In this document: piece by piece, positions 25,286 to 33,978 of the stretch | Layout of the letters: each line of letters begins with the position of its first letter | Position numbering within the stretch: the first letter of the stretch is position 1 | Assembly: GCF_014197245.1 (NCBI RefSeq) | Contig: NZ_JACIFF010000005.1 | Span: forward strand, 186,001-250,000 | DNA length: 64,000 nt | From: Neolewinella aquimaris | GTDB taxonomy: Bacteria; Bacteroidota; Bacteroidia; Chitinophagales; Saprospiraceae | Direction of reading: 5' to 3' | Notes under the pieces: model-generated | Database searches by the model: none | What the model saw: the letters and a program-made list of their open reading frames with translations, nothing else | Told to the model about the DNA's origin: nothing | Made by a program: the position numbers and the translations under genes

Positions 25286-27663
25286 TTGAAGGTGAAGTTG
25301 TAGGATACGGAGGGGATGATGCTTCCAACCACGGAAAGCTTAATGGCTTCGGTGTTGATGGCCGCGCCGGGTGCGGTGCGCCCGTCAACCTGGTCGCCGT
25401 ACACGGTGAAGGGATTGCGGCGGGCGTATAGGTTGTACACGCCGAAGATCCACTGCCCCTGCCAGCGCCGGTCGGATTTCTCCGCTTTAGGATCGAGGGT
25501 TAGGGAGAAATCGAGCCGGTGGTAGTCGGGAATGCGGAAGTTGTTGCGGGCATCCCCGGCGTTGTTGGGCACGAAGTAGCCGAGTTGGTAGTAGCCGCTG
25601 TTGGCCAGGGTAAGGGGGGTGCCGGTGTTGTAGACGAAGGTCGCGCTCAGCGTGATGCGGTCGTTCAGCTCGTAGAAGCCGGTCAGGTTGAAGTTGTGCG
25701 TTTGGTCGAAGCGGGTGGGGTACCAGGTATTGTTGTTGATGCCTTCGACCAGCCGCTCGGTACGCGCCAGGGTATAGCTGAGCCAGCCGGAAGCCCGGCC
25801 CTCGGTTTTCTTTAGCTGGAGTTCGGTACCGTAGGCCCGGCCCTTGCCGGCGAGCACCTGCCCTTCCACGAACTCATTAAGGACCAGATCGGCCCCGTCG
25901 ATGTAGTCTACCAGATTGGAGAAGTCTTTGTAGTAGGTTTCTAGGCTCAGCTCGTACTTATTTTCCGCCAAATTGCGGAAGTAGCCGATGGCGTACTGAT
26001 CGGCCAACTGGGGATCGATGTTGTTGGTGCTGGGCGTCCAGATGTCGAGGGGGATCGAGGCGGTCGTGTTGCTAAGCAGGTGTATGTACTGCACCGTACG
26101 CTGGTAACTGGCCTTGAGGGAACTGTTGTCGTTGAGGGAAAACTGGGCGGCGGCCCGGGGCTCGAAATTGAACCAATCCTTGATCGTTTCGTCCCGATCG
26201 GTCGGGGTGATGCCGGTGAGGGGGCGGGGCAGGCCGACGCGGGGGGCTTCGCCAAATTCGTACACGTTGCGCCCTCCGAGGTAAGCGAAGTGACTTACGC
26301 GCAGTCCGTAGTTGAGTTTTAGCCGGTCGAAGAGGGTCACCTCATTTTCTACAAACAAGCTGGATTCGAGGGCCCACTGCCGGCTGATGCTGATGTCGAT
26401 CTCATCCCCGTCGCTCACCGCAACGGCGTTGGCCGGCTCGAAACGATAATGAATGGCCTGACCGCCGAAGCGTAGGACGTTGGTCGGACTGATGAAGTAG
26501 GAAAACTCAGGCTTTACACTTGTATTTATGATGCTCGCATCCCAGTTGAAGGCATCCTCTTCGGGCTCGTCGCCGAAATTGATTGCGTAGTCGTAGTCGC
26601 TGTAGTAGAAGGTTAGGTTGGAGAATAGCTTGTCCGTAAACAAATGATTCCACCGCAGGGTGCCCGTCGCGTTGCCCCAACTAAATCCGGCGGCATCACC
26701 CGGGCTGAAAATGTCACGTCCCAGATAGCCAGACAAAAACACCTGGTCTTTATCGCTGAAGCGGTAGTTGGTCTTGAGGGTGAGGTCGTAAAAATTTAGC
26801 TTCGTCCCCGCGAGGTCATCGTTTAAGAACGGGCCGGCAAGAACGTCGATGTAACTCCGACGGCCGGCCAAAAGGAAAGAAGACCGGTCCTTTACGATTG
26901 GTGCTTCTACGCTCAGGCGGCTAAAAATGGTGCCGATGCCCCCCTGTACTTCAAAGTGCTGGTTGTTCCCCTCCTTCATGCGTACGTCGAGGATTGAGGA
27001 TAGGCGTCCACCGTAGCGCGCCGGTATGCCACCCTTATACAGTTTGACGCTCTTTACCGCATCCGGATTGAACACTGAAAAGAAGCCAAACAAGTGACTG
27101 GAATTAAAAACAGGTGCCTCATCGAGGATCACCAGGTTCTGGTCGATGCTGCCGCCGCGTACGTTGAAGCCCGCCGCCCCTTCGCCGACACTGGTTACTC
27201 CCGGCAGCAACTGAATGCTGCGGAGTACATCCACTTCTCCGAGCAGACTGGGAAGTTTCTCGATGGTGGTCATGTCGAGCCGCTCCACGCTCATTTGCAC
27301 CGTGCTGACGTTGCGGTCTTCCTCCTCGGCGGTCACTATCACTTCCGTAAGGAGTTTACCGGATTCACCGAGGGCAAAATCGTAGGTAGCGTTCCCCAAC
27401 AACTCCGCCTCCTGCCGCTGATCGGCAAAGCCGAGATAGCTCGCCACCAGGGTGTAGGTGCCCGGCGATACCGTAAGGGAATAAAAGCCGTACTCATTGG
27501 TGACCGTGCCCTTGCTCGTTTCCTCGAGGTAGACGGTCGCCCCGATCAGGGTTTCTCCGTTGGAGGCATCCCGCACGTATCCCTTGACGGTCACGTTGGT
27601 CTGGGCCTGACCGATGGTGGTCGCAAGGACCATCAATAATAAGGTGGGTAGCATTCGTCTCAT
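25282..27663 (-). CDS. TonB-dependent outer-membrane receptor with carboxypeptidase-like N-terminal domain
   Basis: 793 aa. Signal peptide (LPTLLLMVLATTIGQAQ), then a CarboxypepD_reg-like domain (VKGYVRDASNGETLIGATVY, residues about 23-105), a plug domain (LLGEVDVLRSIQLLPGVTSV, then GFNVRGGSIDQNLVILDEAP) and a beta-barrel to the C-terminus. It imports a ligand across the outer membrane with energy from TonB/ExbBD. It is shorter than SusC-type receptors (about 1000 aa) and pairs with the DUF4249 lipoprotein, a pairing distinct from SusC/SusD. Neither gene has an enzyme beside it, so the ligand cannot be guessed from context. Confidence 0.94.
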   Translation of the reverse strand: MRRMLPTLLLMVLATTIGQAQTNVTVKGYVRDASNGETLIGATVYLEETSKGTVTNEYGFYSLTVSPGTYTLVASYLGFADQRQEAELLGNATYDFALGESGKLLTEVIVTAEEEDRNVSTVQMSVERLDMTTIEKLPSLLGEVDVLRSIQLLPGVTSVGEGAAGFNVRGGSIDQNLVILDEAPVFNSSHLFGFFSVFNPDAVKSVKLYKGGIPARYGGRLSSILDVRMKEGNNQHFEVQGGIGTIFSRLSVEAPIVKDRSSFLLAGRRSYIDVLAGPFLNDDLAGTKLNFYDLTLKTNYRFSDKDQVFLSGYLGRDIFSPGDAAGFSWGNATGTLRWNHLFTDKLFSNLTFYYSDYDYAINFGDEPEEDAFNWDASIINTSVKPEFSYFISPTNVLRFGGQAIHYRFEPANAVAVSDGDEIDISISRQWALESSLFVENEVTLFDRLKLNYGLRVSHFAYLGGRNVYEFGEAPRVGLPRPLTGITPTDRDETIKDWFNFEPRAAAQFSLNDNSSLKASYQRTVQYIHLLSNTTASIPLDIWTPSTNNIDPQLADQYAIGYFRNLAENKYELSLETYYKDFSNLVDYIDGADLVLNEFVEGQVLAGKGRAYGTELQLKKTEGRASGWLSYTLARTERLVEGINNNTWYPTRFDQTHNFNLTGFYELNDRITLSATFVYNTGTPLTLANSGYYQLGYFVPNNAGDARNNFRIPDYHRLDFSLTLDPKAEKSDRRWQGQWIFGVYNLYARRNPFTVYGDQVDGRTAPGAAINTEAIKLSVVGSIIPSVSYNFTFK

Positions 27664-27752
27664 CTACCCCCTTTAACCAATTTGAGCGCGGGCGGGTTAG
27701 CTGCGGCCGTACTATTCGATGAACGGTTACCGTGTTTAGACGGCCGACGGTC

Positions 27753-28127
27753 TTATTTGGGCTGATCGCTCGTATCGGCCTCACCTACTTTGCGGAAATG
27801 GCCGGCTTCGGTGATGGTCTTTTCCACGCCGGTATCCGGATCGGGGTAGCTGCGCTCGTGGACTTCCACGGAGAGTTGCTTGCCGACGAGTTTTTCCGTG
27901 TCGAGGGTTTCTCCTTCCATCTCTACGGCGCGCATCAGTTCTGCCAGAATGGGTTTGCTGGGCTCGCTGTCGTAGAAGCGTTGCTCGACGAAGGCGTCGT
28001 CCGTTTCCATGCGGGCGGCGAAGAAGGGGATTCCTTTATACTCACTTTCCCCTTCGGAGATCTCGGTGATGGTCACTACGTGGCGACCGTTCTGTAGGCG
28101 GGGTTTTTCCTGTACGTTGACTTTCAT
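27753..28127 (-). CDS. Small cytosolic protein of unknown function
   Basis: 124 aa, starting MKVNVQEKPRLQNGRHVVTI. It has no signal or membrane segment and looks beta-rich and acidic, in the style of a small OB- or phage-type protein (GIPFFAARMETDD; VGKQLSVEVHERSYPD). No family is assigned. The frame continues 62 codons upstream through non-coding sequence; the ATG at 28127 is preferred because the extension is basic and low in structure. The three-copy repeat region at 28216-28574 lies directly upstream. Confidence 0.65.
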   Translation of the reverse strand: MKVNVQEKPRLQNGRHVVTITEISEGESEYKGIPFFAARMETDDAFVEQRFYDSEPSKPILAELMRAVEMEGETLDTEKLVGKQLSVEVHERSYPDPDTGVEKTITEAGHFRKVGEADTSDQPK

Positions 28128-28215
28128 ATTTTTGCTTTTGATAAGTATAAGGTAAATACAAACTATTTGTTCGGTATTTTTCAAAACAAAACAATTGCAG
28201 TCGGTAGGCGAAGGA

Positions 28216-28574
28216 TGAGCCTTTCTAAGGCGACCCTGATTTGCGGGCGGTGCGGTGGGTGGCTTTAACGCAGATTGGCTTCGCCGGGGCGCGGATTCGC
28301 TGCGCTTGGGCACGGATTTGCGCGGATTTTCAGAGGTTGAGCCTTTCTAAGGCGACCCTGAAGGGTGGGCATGCAGTAGGTGGTTTTAACGCAGATTGGC
28401 TTCGCCGGGGCGCGGATTCGCTGCGCTCGGGCACGGATTTACGCGGATTTTCAGAGGTTGAGCCTTTCTAAGGCGACCCTGATAAGCGGGCGGTGCGGTG
28501 GGTGGTTTTAACACAGATCGGCTTCGCCGGGGCGCGGATTCGCTGCGCTCGGGCACGGATTTACGCGGATTTTA
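28216..28574. repeat. Three tandem copies of a 121-122 bp unit
   Basis: Units begin at 28216, 28338 and 28459, each with TGAGCCTTTCTAAGGCGACC. A variable 30-bp stretch follows, then a conserved part containing GGCTTCGCCGGGGCGCGG, CGCTGCGCT and GCACGGATTT-CGCGGATTTT. The last copy ends abruptly at the 3' end of pepA. The 444-bp gap holding it has no convincing gene. The unit is unrelated to the 38-bp core family elsewhere in the window. Confidence 0.85.
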
Positions 28575-29897
28575 GGCTTCGATCGTTCCCTTCAGCCACT
28601 CTATGAATAGGCGTACGCCGAAGCCGGTGGCTTGGCGGTCTTTGGCGTAGGGTCCTTGTTTGAGGGCTACTCCGGCGATGTCGAAGTGGATGTAGCGCTC
28701 GTGGCCGTGGGTGAAGTTTTCGAGAAATTTGAAGGCATCGGTGGCGCCGTGTAGGGGGGTGCCGCTGAAGTTTTTTACGTCGGCAACGTCGCTTTTGAGT
28801 CCCTTTGCGAAATCGTCCCAGGGGGGGAGGGGCCAGACGCGTTCGCCAACTGCGTCCCCAGCGCGGCGGAATTGCTCGATCAGTTCCTCGTTCTTGCTCA
28901 GGGTGGCGGCGCATTCGTAGCCGAAGGTGCGGACGGCACTGCCCGTTAGGGTGGCGACGTCGATCAGGGTAGTGGGTTGGAAGTGTTTTACGGCATAGCT
29001 GAGTCCGTCGGCCATGATGAGGCGGCCCTCGGCGTCGGTGTCGATGATCTCGATGGTTTTGCCGGCGTGGCTCTCGATGACGTCGCTGGGCTTGATGCTT
29101 AGGGCATCGACGCTGTTGTCGGTGGCGGGTACGATACCGACCACGTTTACGGGGAGCTTGAGTCGGGCCGCCGCCTCGAGAGTCCCGAAGACGGCCGCCG
29201 CGCCGCCCATGTCGCTCTTCATCAGGTGCAGGTTCTGGCTTCCCTTGATGCTTACTCCGCCGGTATCGAAGGTTATTCCCTTGCCGATGAGGGCGGTGGT
29301 ATCGTCGTTGGGCTTGCCGCCGCGGTATTCCATTACGATGAGTACGGCGGGATCTTCGCTGCCCCGGTTGACGGCCAAGAGGGCGTGTAGTCCTTCTTTC
29401 TCGCAGGCAGCTTTGTCGAGCACCCTGACGCTGTAGTCGTAGGTTTTTCCACTTTCGGTAGCCCAAGCGGCTAGATCTTGTGGCCGCTTCTTATTGGCGG
29501 GGGCATCGACCAGGGCGCGTATCCGATTTTGTACGCTCGCCAGAATTTCCACTGCACCTGCGTCCCCGCCCCAGTGGATCTTGCCTTCCGCCAGGGGGTG
29601 TGCTTCGTGATCTTCCTTCAGGTGTCCGGCCGAGTAGGCGCCCAGGCGCAGGCCACCGATGAATGCAGCGGTAAGCCGGTCTTCCACCCCCTCGGCGGTG
29701 ATTTCTACTTCGCCGTTTAGGTGTTTTGCTTCCTTGTGGCTGAGGAGCTGTCCCAGGTTTTGCGCGGACGCAGGAGCCGCGTCTTCCGGCAGACGTGCAA
29801 TGAACCCAGGTGGGGTGACGGTGCGCAGGTAGGTATCGGGGGGAACGGCCTCGGAGTATTCGTCTTCTCCGGTTGCCGGCAGTAGCTTGATGATCAT
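28572..29897 (-). CDS. pepA: Leucyl aminopeptidase, family M17
   Basis: 441-aa cytosolic dinuclear-metal aminopeptidase. The signature DTDAEGRLIMADGLSYA (usually NTDAEGRL, here Asp for Asn), GKGITFDTGGVSIK and SDMGGAAAVFGTLEAA supply the expected Lys, Asp and Glu ligands. It releases N-terminal residues, often Leu, in peptide turnover. The start is the ATG at 29897 (MIIKLLPATGEDE); the open frame extends 27 codons into repeat array A and should not be used. Subunits of this family form hexamers. Confidence 0.93.
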   Translation of the reverse strand: MIIKLLPATGEDEYSEAVPPDTYLRTVTPPGFIARLPEDAAPASAQNLGQLLSHKEAKHLNGEVEITAEGVEDRLTAAFIGGLRLGAYSAGHLKEDHEAHPLAEGKIHWGGDAGAVEILASVQNRIRALVDAPANKKRPQDLAAWATESGKTYDYSVRVLDKAACEKEGLHALLAVNRGSEDPAVLIVMEYRGGKPNDDTTALIGKGITFDTGGVSIKGSQNLHLMKSDMGGAAAVFGTLEAAARLKLPVNVVGIVPATDNSVDALSIKPSDVIESHAGKTIEIIDTDAEGRLIMADGLSYAVKHFQPTTLIDVATLTGSAVRTFGYECAATLSKNEELIEQFRRAGDAVGERVWPLPPWDDFAKGLKSDVADVKNFSGTPLHGATDAFKFLENFTHGHERYIHFDIAGVALKQGPYAKDRQATGFGVRLFIEWLKGTIEA

Positions 29898-29939
29898 AGT
29901 GCAGTAAGGTCGTCTGGGGGGAGCAGGTTCACGTGGTCG

Positions 29940-30494
29940 TCCGCCGACGAGTGCGTCGTCGTCGGCCGACCGAGGCACGAGGCTCGTCCGCCGACTTGTT
30001 AGCGGGTGATGCTATTCGTCTAGCTGTTTAGGATCTTTCCCCCCCGGCTTACTCGGCGGACGACTTGGAGTCGGCCGACGAGTAAGCCGTCGTCGGCCGA
30101 CCGAGGCACGAGGCTCGTGCGCCGACTTGGTGGCGGGTGATGCTATTCGTCTGGCTACTTGGATATTTTCCCCCCGGCTTACTCGTCTGACGACTTGTTA
30201 GCGGGTGATGCTGTTCGTCTAGCTGTTTAGGATCTTTTCCCCCCGGCTTACTCGGCGGACGACTTGGAGTCGGCCGACGAGTAGCCGTCGTCGGTCGACC
30301 GAGGCACGAGGCTCGTCCGCCGACTTGGTGGCGGGTGATGCTATTTGTCTAGCTGCTCGGGTCTTTTCCCCCCGGCTTACTCGGCGGACGACTTGGTGGC
30401 GGGTAATGCTATTCATCTAGCTGCTCGGATCTTTTCCCCCCAGCTTACTCGGCGGACGACTTGGAGTCGGCCGACGAGTAGCCGACGAGTAGCC
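29940..30494. repeat. Palindromic repeat array A (three cores) between pepA and bshA
   Basis: Three copies of a 38-bp core (29958-29995, 30089-30126, 30287-30324; the last two with one mismatch) start GTCGTCGGCCGACCGAGG and end GCTCGTCCGCCGAC. They alternate with five copies of a segment beginning TTGTTAGCGGGTGATGCTAT or TTGGTGGCGGGTGATGCTAT. Unit spacing alternates 131, 68, 130, 68 bp, the short units lacking the core. Each segment ends with GGCTTACTCGGCGGAC, and a hairpin GGCTTACTCG (30046-30055)/CGAGTAAGCC (30079-30088) follows. This fills most of the 673-bp region between the divergent genes pepA and bshA. Confidence 0.9.
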
Positions 30495-30570
30495 AAACTA
30501 TTTACGGCACTTTTGCATTTGAGATAGACCCCCGCATCCGCTTAGTTATTTTGGGGTAAACGAAGGTTGT

Positions 30571-31734
30571 ATGAAGATTGGCGTTGTCTGTTATCCCACC
30601 TACGGTGGAAGTGGTGTCCTGGCTACCGAACTCGGTCTGGGACTGGCCCGGCGCGGACACGAGATTCACTTCATCACCTACCGGCGACCCGCCCGACTGG
30701 GATTTTTCCACGAGAACGTGTTCTATCACGAGGTGGACAGCGGTGCCGATTACCCCCTCTTTGAATTTGCTCCCTACGAGACCTCTCTGGCCTCAAAGTT
30801 GGTCGACGTGGTGGAGAATTATGGCCTCGACCTGCTGCACGTGCACTACGCCGTGCCCCACGCCGCGGTAGCCTATATGGCACGCAAGATTCTTCACGCC
30901 CGGGGCCGCTACGTGCCGTTTGTCACTACCCTGCACGGTACCGACATTACGCTGGTAGGATCTAATCCGGCCTTCGCACCTACCATCACGTTCGCCATTA
31001 ATAAATCGGACGGCGTGACGGCGGTTTCGGAATCACTCAAAGCCGATACCCTACACAACTTCGAAGTTTGCCGGCCCATCGAGGTGATCTATAACTTCAT
31101 TGACTTCAAGCGCTTTAAGCGCAACAACAAGGAGCACTTCAAGCGCGCCATTGCCCCTAACGGCGAACGCATCCTGATCCACATTTCCAACTTCCGCCCG
31201 GTCAAACGGGTGGACGACGTGATCTACATCTTCAAGATCATCCACGACCAAACGCCCAGCAAGCTGCTGCTGATTGGCGACGGTCCCGAGCGGAGCAAGT
31301 GCGAGGACCTAAGTCGCCGCCTGGGCCTTACCAAGGATATTCGCTTCCTCGGCAAGCAGGACGCCGTGGAGGAACTGCTGGCGGTGGCCGACGTATTTCT
31401 GCTCCCCTCTGCCAGTGAGAGTTTCGGACTAGCCGCTCTGGAAGCCATGGCGTGTCAGGTACCCGTAATCTCGAGCAATGTCGGTGGTATTCCCGAGGTA
31501 AATATCGACGGCGTCACCGGCTTTACCTCCGGAGTAGGCATGGTCGACAAAATGGCTGAGGACGTTATGAAAATCTTCGAAAGCGACGAGACGCTGCAGC
31601 GCTTTCGTGATGCCGCCCTCGAACAAGCCGCCCGCTTCGATATCGAAGAAATGATTCCGATGTACGAAACCTACTACGAGCGCATCCTGGAAAACAGCCG
31701 CGCGCAACCCGAAGAGCCGGTAATGGATTGCTGA
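30571..31734 (+). CDS. bshA: N-acetyl-alpha-D-glucosaminyl L-malate synthase
   Basis: 387-aa GT4-type glycosyltransferase that joins GlcNAc from UDP-GlcNAc to L-malate, the first step of bacillithiol synthesis. The opening MKIGVVCYPTYGGSGVLATE, VTTLHGTDITLVG, ISNFRPVKRVDDVI and the sugar-nucleotide motif PSASESFGLAALEAMA are those of BshA. Length is typical. Neither bshB nor bshC is in this window. Array A precedes it and may carry its promoter; TTATTTTGG about 23 bp before the start resembles the Bacteroidota -7 element. Confidence 0.95.
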   Translation: MKIGVVCYPTYGGSGVLATELGLGLARRGHEIHFITYRRPARLGFFHENVFYHEVDSGADYPLFEFAPYETSLASKLVDVVENYGLDLLHVHYAVPHAAVAYMARKILHARGRYVPFVTTLHGTDITLVGSNPAFAPTITFAINKSDGVTAVSESLKADTLHNFEVCRPIEVIYNFIDFKRFKRNNKEHFKRAIAPNGERILIHISNFRPVKRVDDVIYIFKIIHDQTPSKLLLIGDGPERSKCEDLSRRLGLTKDIRFLGKQDAVEELLAVADVFLLPSASESFGLAALEAMACQVPVISSNVGGIPEVNIDGVTGFTSGVGMVDKMAEDVMKIFESDETLQRFRDAALEQAARFDIEEMIPMYETYYERILENSRAQPEEPVMDC

Positions 31735-31776
31735 AGCGGGTTTTAGGGTAGGGGTGTAAATCGTCAGAAACGGAAT

Positions 31777-32856
31777 ATGGATCAAATCGCACAATGCTTT
31801 CACCTCGAGGGAAGCATCGACCGCATCGAAGCCTTCGGCGGCGGGCACATCAACGATACCTACCGGGTGTTTAACGGCGATACCGGTGCACCGGATTATC
31901 TGCTGCAGCGCATCAACCACCATGTCTTCCCGGACGTCGCGGGCCTGATGGAGAACATCGACCTCGTCACCGACCATATAAGGAGCAGAATTTCCGGAGC
32001 GCCCTACCCCGCAAACGAGCAGACGACGCTACAAGTGGTACCGACGCATACCGGGGGGCGATTTCACCGGGATGCCGACGGAAACTACTGGCGGGTATTC
32101 GAATTTCTGAAGGAACTCGTGGCCTACGATCTGGTAACGACGCCGGAGCAGGCGTACGAAGGCGCCCGCTCCTACGGGTACTTCCTGAGATTTTTAGACG
32201 ACTTTCCGGCCGACAGACTGACCGAGGTGATTCCCGGATTTCACGACCTCGATCTTCGGCTGCGGGCTTTCCGGACGGTGCAGGAACAACCCGCCGCGGG
32301 GAGGGAAAGTGCCTGTCGCGATGAGATCACCAGCGTACTTGGCCTGGCCGATGCTTTGTTAGCCATCGATCGCCTGCATAAGGAGGGCTCAATCCGCCGG
32401 CGCGTCACCCACAACGACACCAAGTTCAATAACGTTCTGCTCACCCCCGACGACCGGGGCAAGTGCGTGATCGACCTCGATACCGTTATGCCGGGGATCG
32501 TCCACTTCGATTTTGGCGACGGCGTGCGCACGGGTACCGGCACCGCGAACGAAGATGAGGCGGACCTTAACCTAGTCACCGTCGACCTGGAAAAGTTTCG
32601 GGGGTTTTCCTCTGGCTATCTGGGAGTCACCCGCGACGTACTGTCCGCGATTGAACTCAAGTACCTGGGCCTGTCGGGAGCGTACATGGCCTACATCATG
32701 GGCGTCCGGTTCCTGACGGATTACCTGGCGGGCGATGTGTACTACAAAGTTGCCTCCCCCGACCACAATCTCATGCGGGCACGCAATCAGCTGCGGCTCA
32801 CCAAGGAATTTTTGGCGCGGCTGCCGGACCTGGAAGCTATCGTGCGCAAGGCCTAA
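31777..32856 (+). CDS. Phosphotransferase of the N-acetylhexosamine 1-kinase (NahK) type
   Basis: 359 aa, aminoglycoside-phosphotransferase fold. The catalytic loop RVTHNDTKFNNV has Asp214 and the metal-binding segment is VIDLDTVMPG; N-terminal GGGHINDTYRV is the nucleotide-binding strand. Bifidobacterium NahK has the same N-terminal GG-x-IN-x-T-y and HND-x-K-x-NN patterns. It probably phosphorylates the anomeric carbon of GlcNAc or GalNAc. It starts 42 bp after bshA, so one transcript is likely, which could link GlcNAc salvage to the UDP-GlcNAc used by BshA (inference). Confidence 0.87.
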   Translation: MDQIAQCFHLEGSIDRIEAFGGGHINDTYRVFNGDTGAPDYLLQRINHHVFPDVAGLMENIDLVTDHIRSRISGAPYPANEQTTLQVVPTHTGGRFHRDADGNYWRVFEFLKELVAYDLVTTPEQAYEGARSYGYFLRFLDDFPADRLTEVIPGFHDLDLRLRAFRTVQEQPAAGRESACRDEITSVLGLADALLAIDRLHKEGSIRRRVTHNDTKFNNVLLTPDDRGKCVIDLDTVMPGIVHFDFGDGVRTGTGTANEDEADLNLVTVDLEKFRGFSSGYLGVTRDVLSAIELKYLGLSGAYMAYIMGVRFLTDYLAGDVYYKVASPDHNLMRARNQLRLTKEFLARLPDLEAIVRKA

Positions 32857-33602
32857 GCCATGATCCAGTCCAGCAGGAGGTAGAGTACCGAAGGGCAGAG
32901 TAAACACCCTAGTCCCGTATAGAATGTTGCCGTCAGTGCGCCGTAGGGAACCAGTTTCGGATCGGTGGCCGCCAGTCCCGCCGCTACGCCGCTGGTGGTG
33001 CCGATGAGTCCGCCGAAAACAACGGCCGAATGTGGATTGTCGAGCCCGATGAAGCGCGCCAGCAGCGGTGTTGCTACCGTAGTCACGATGGTCTTGACCA
33101 CCCCCGCCGCAATGCTGATGGCGATCACCTCCGAGGAGGCACCCAGCGCCGAACCCGTGACCGGCCCTACGATGTAAGTGCAAGCCCCCGCCCCGATGGT
33201 CGTCAGACTCACCGCATCCGCATAGCCCATGGCGAAGGCAACGCCTACCCCAATGAAAAAGGCCGATAGAATGCCCAGTCCCAACGCCACTACCCCCGCC
33301 AGTCCGGCCGTCTTGATCTTATCCAGGTCGGCCCCCATGGCGGTGGCCACTACCGCGAAGTCGCGCAGCATCGAGCCGCCCAGCAGTGCGAGGCCGGCGA
33401 AGAGTGGAATGTCGGCCAGCCCCTTTTTATCCCCCAGAAAAGCGAGCGCCAGGCCCGCGATGATCGCCAGGGCCACGCCGGGAATCTTACCACCCAGTAC
33501 GTTGCGGGACACCCAGAAGGCCGCCCACATCACCACGCCCACGCAGAGGAAGGCGAAGAGCAGTCCGTTTTTAATCAGTACATTTTCGACCAGCTCAATC
33601 AT
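32853..33602 (-). CDS. madM: Malonate transporter subunit MadM
   Basis: 249 aa with about eight hydrophobic segments; GVVMWAAFWVSRNVLGGKIPG, GAGACTYIVGPVTG and VVFGGLIGTTSGVAAGLAATD match the larger subunit of the malonate carrier MadLM. It overlaps madL by 8 bp and is last in the matB-madL-madM operon. Its stop overlaps that of the convergent NahK-like gene by 4 bp. MadLM carries malonate into the cell with cations. Confidence 0.9.
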   Translation of the reverse strand: MIELVENVLIKNGLLFAFLCVGVVMWAAFWVSRNVLGGKIPGVALAIIAGLALAFLGDKKGLADIPLFAGLALLGGSMLRDFAVVATAMGADLDKIKTAGLAGVVALGLGILSAFFIGVGVAFAMGYADAVSLTTIGAGACTYIVGPVTGSALGASSEVIAISIAAGVVKTIVTTVATPLLARFIGLDNPHSAVVFGGLIGTTSGVAAGLAATDPKLVPYGALTATFYTGLGCLLCPSVLYLLLDWIMA

Positions 33603-33978
33603 CGGCTCGTGGCTGGGGTAGGTCGGGGCGACCGATGCGGGAGAGGACGGGCACGAGCAGCAGTCCGGCCACGGTAGCCGCCGTTCCCGCCAGCAGGGCC
33701 AGCCAACCGCCGGAGAGGGCCGCTTTGACGTTCTGCACCGCGGCCATGGCTACGATGATGGGAATGTACATGGCGCTCCAGAACAGGATGCCGCCCGCGG
33801 TCGCCGGGGGTAATCCGCCGCGGTGCTTCAGCCAGGTGTTTCCGGCCACCAGCAGGATCATGGCAAATCCCACGCCCCCCACGTCGCCGTCGATGCCAAT
33901 GGCCGCGCCCAGCAGGGTGCCGGTGATCTTGCCAACCAGAAAGCAGAACGCAAGAAGGGCTACGCCATAGATGGTCAT
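33595..33978 (-). CDS. madL: Malonate transporter subunit MadL
   Basis: 127 aa, about four transmembrane helices. MTIYGVALLAFCFLVGKITG and GGVGFAMILLVAGNTWL are the conserved start of MadL. It works together with MadM. The ATG overlaps the matB stop as ATGA, and the 3' end overlaps madM, so the three genes are probably translated as a coupled unit. Confidence 0.9.
   Translation of the reverse strand: MTIYGVALLAFCFLVGKITGTLLGAAIGIDGDVGGVGFAMILLVAGNTWLKHRGGLPPATAGGILFWSAMYIPIIVAMAAVQNVKAALSGGWLALLAGTAATVAGLLLVPVLSRIGRPDLPQPRADD

Noticed and set aside
29898-29978. N-terminal extension of pepA into array A
   Set aside because: The extra residues come from the repeat; M17 proteins start near the ATG at 29897.
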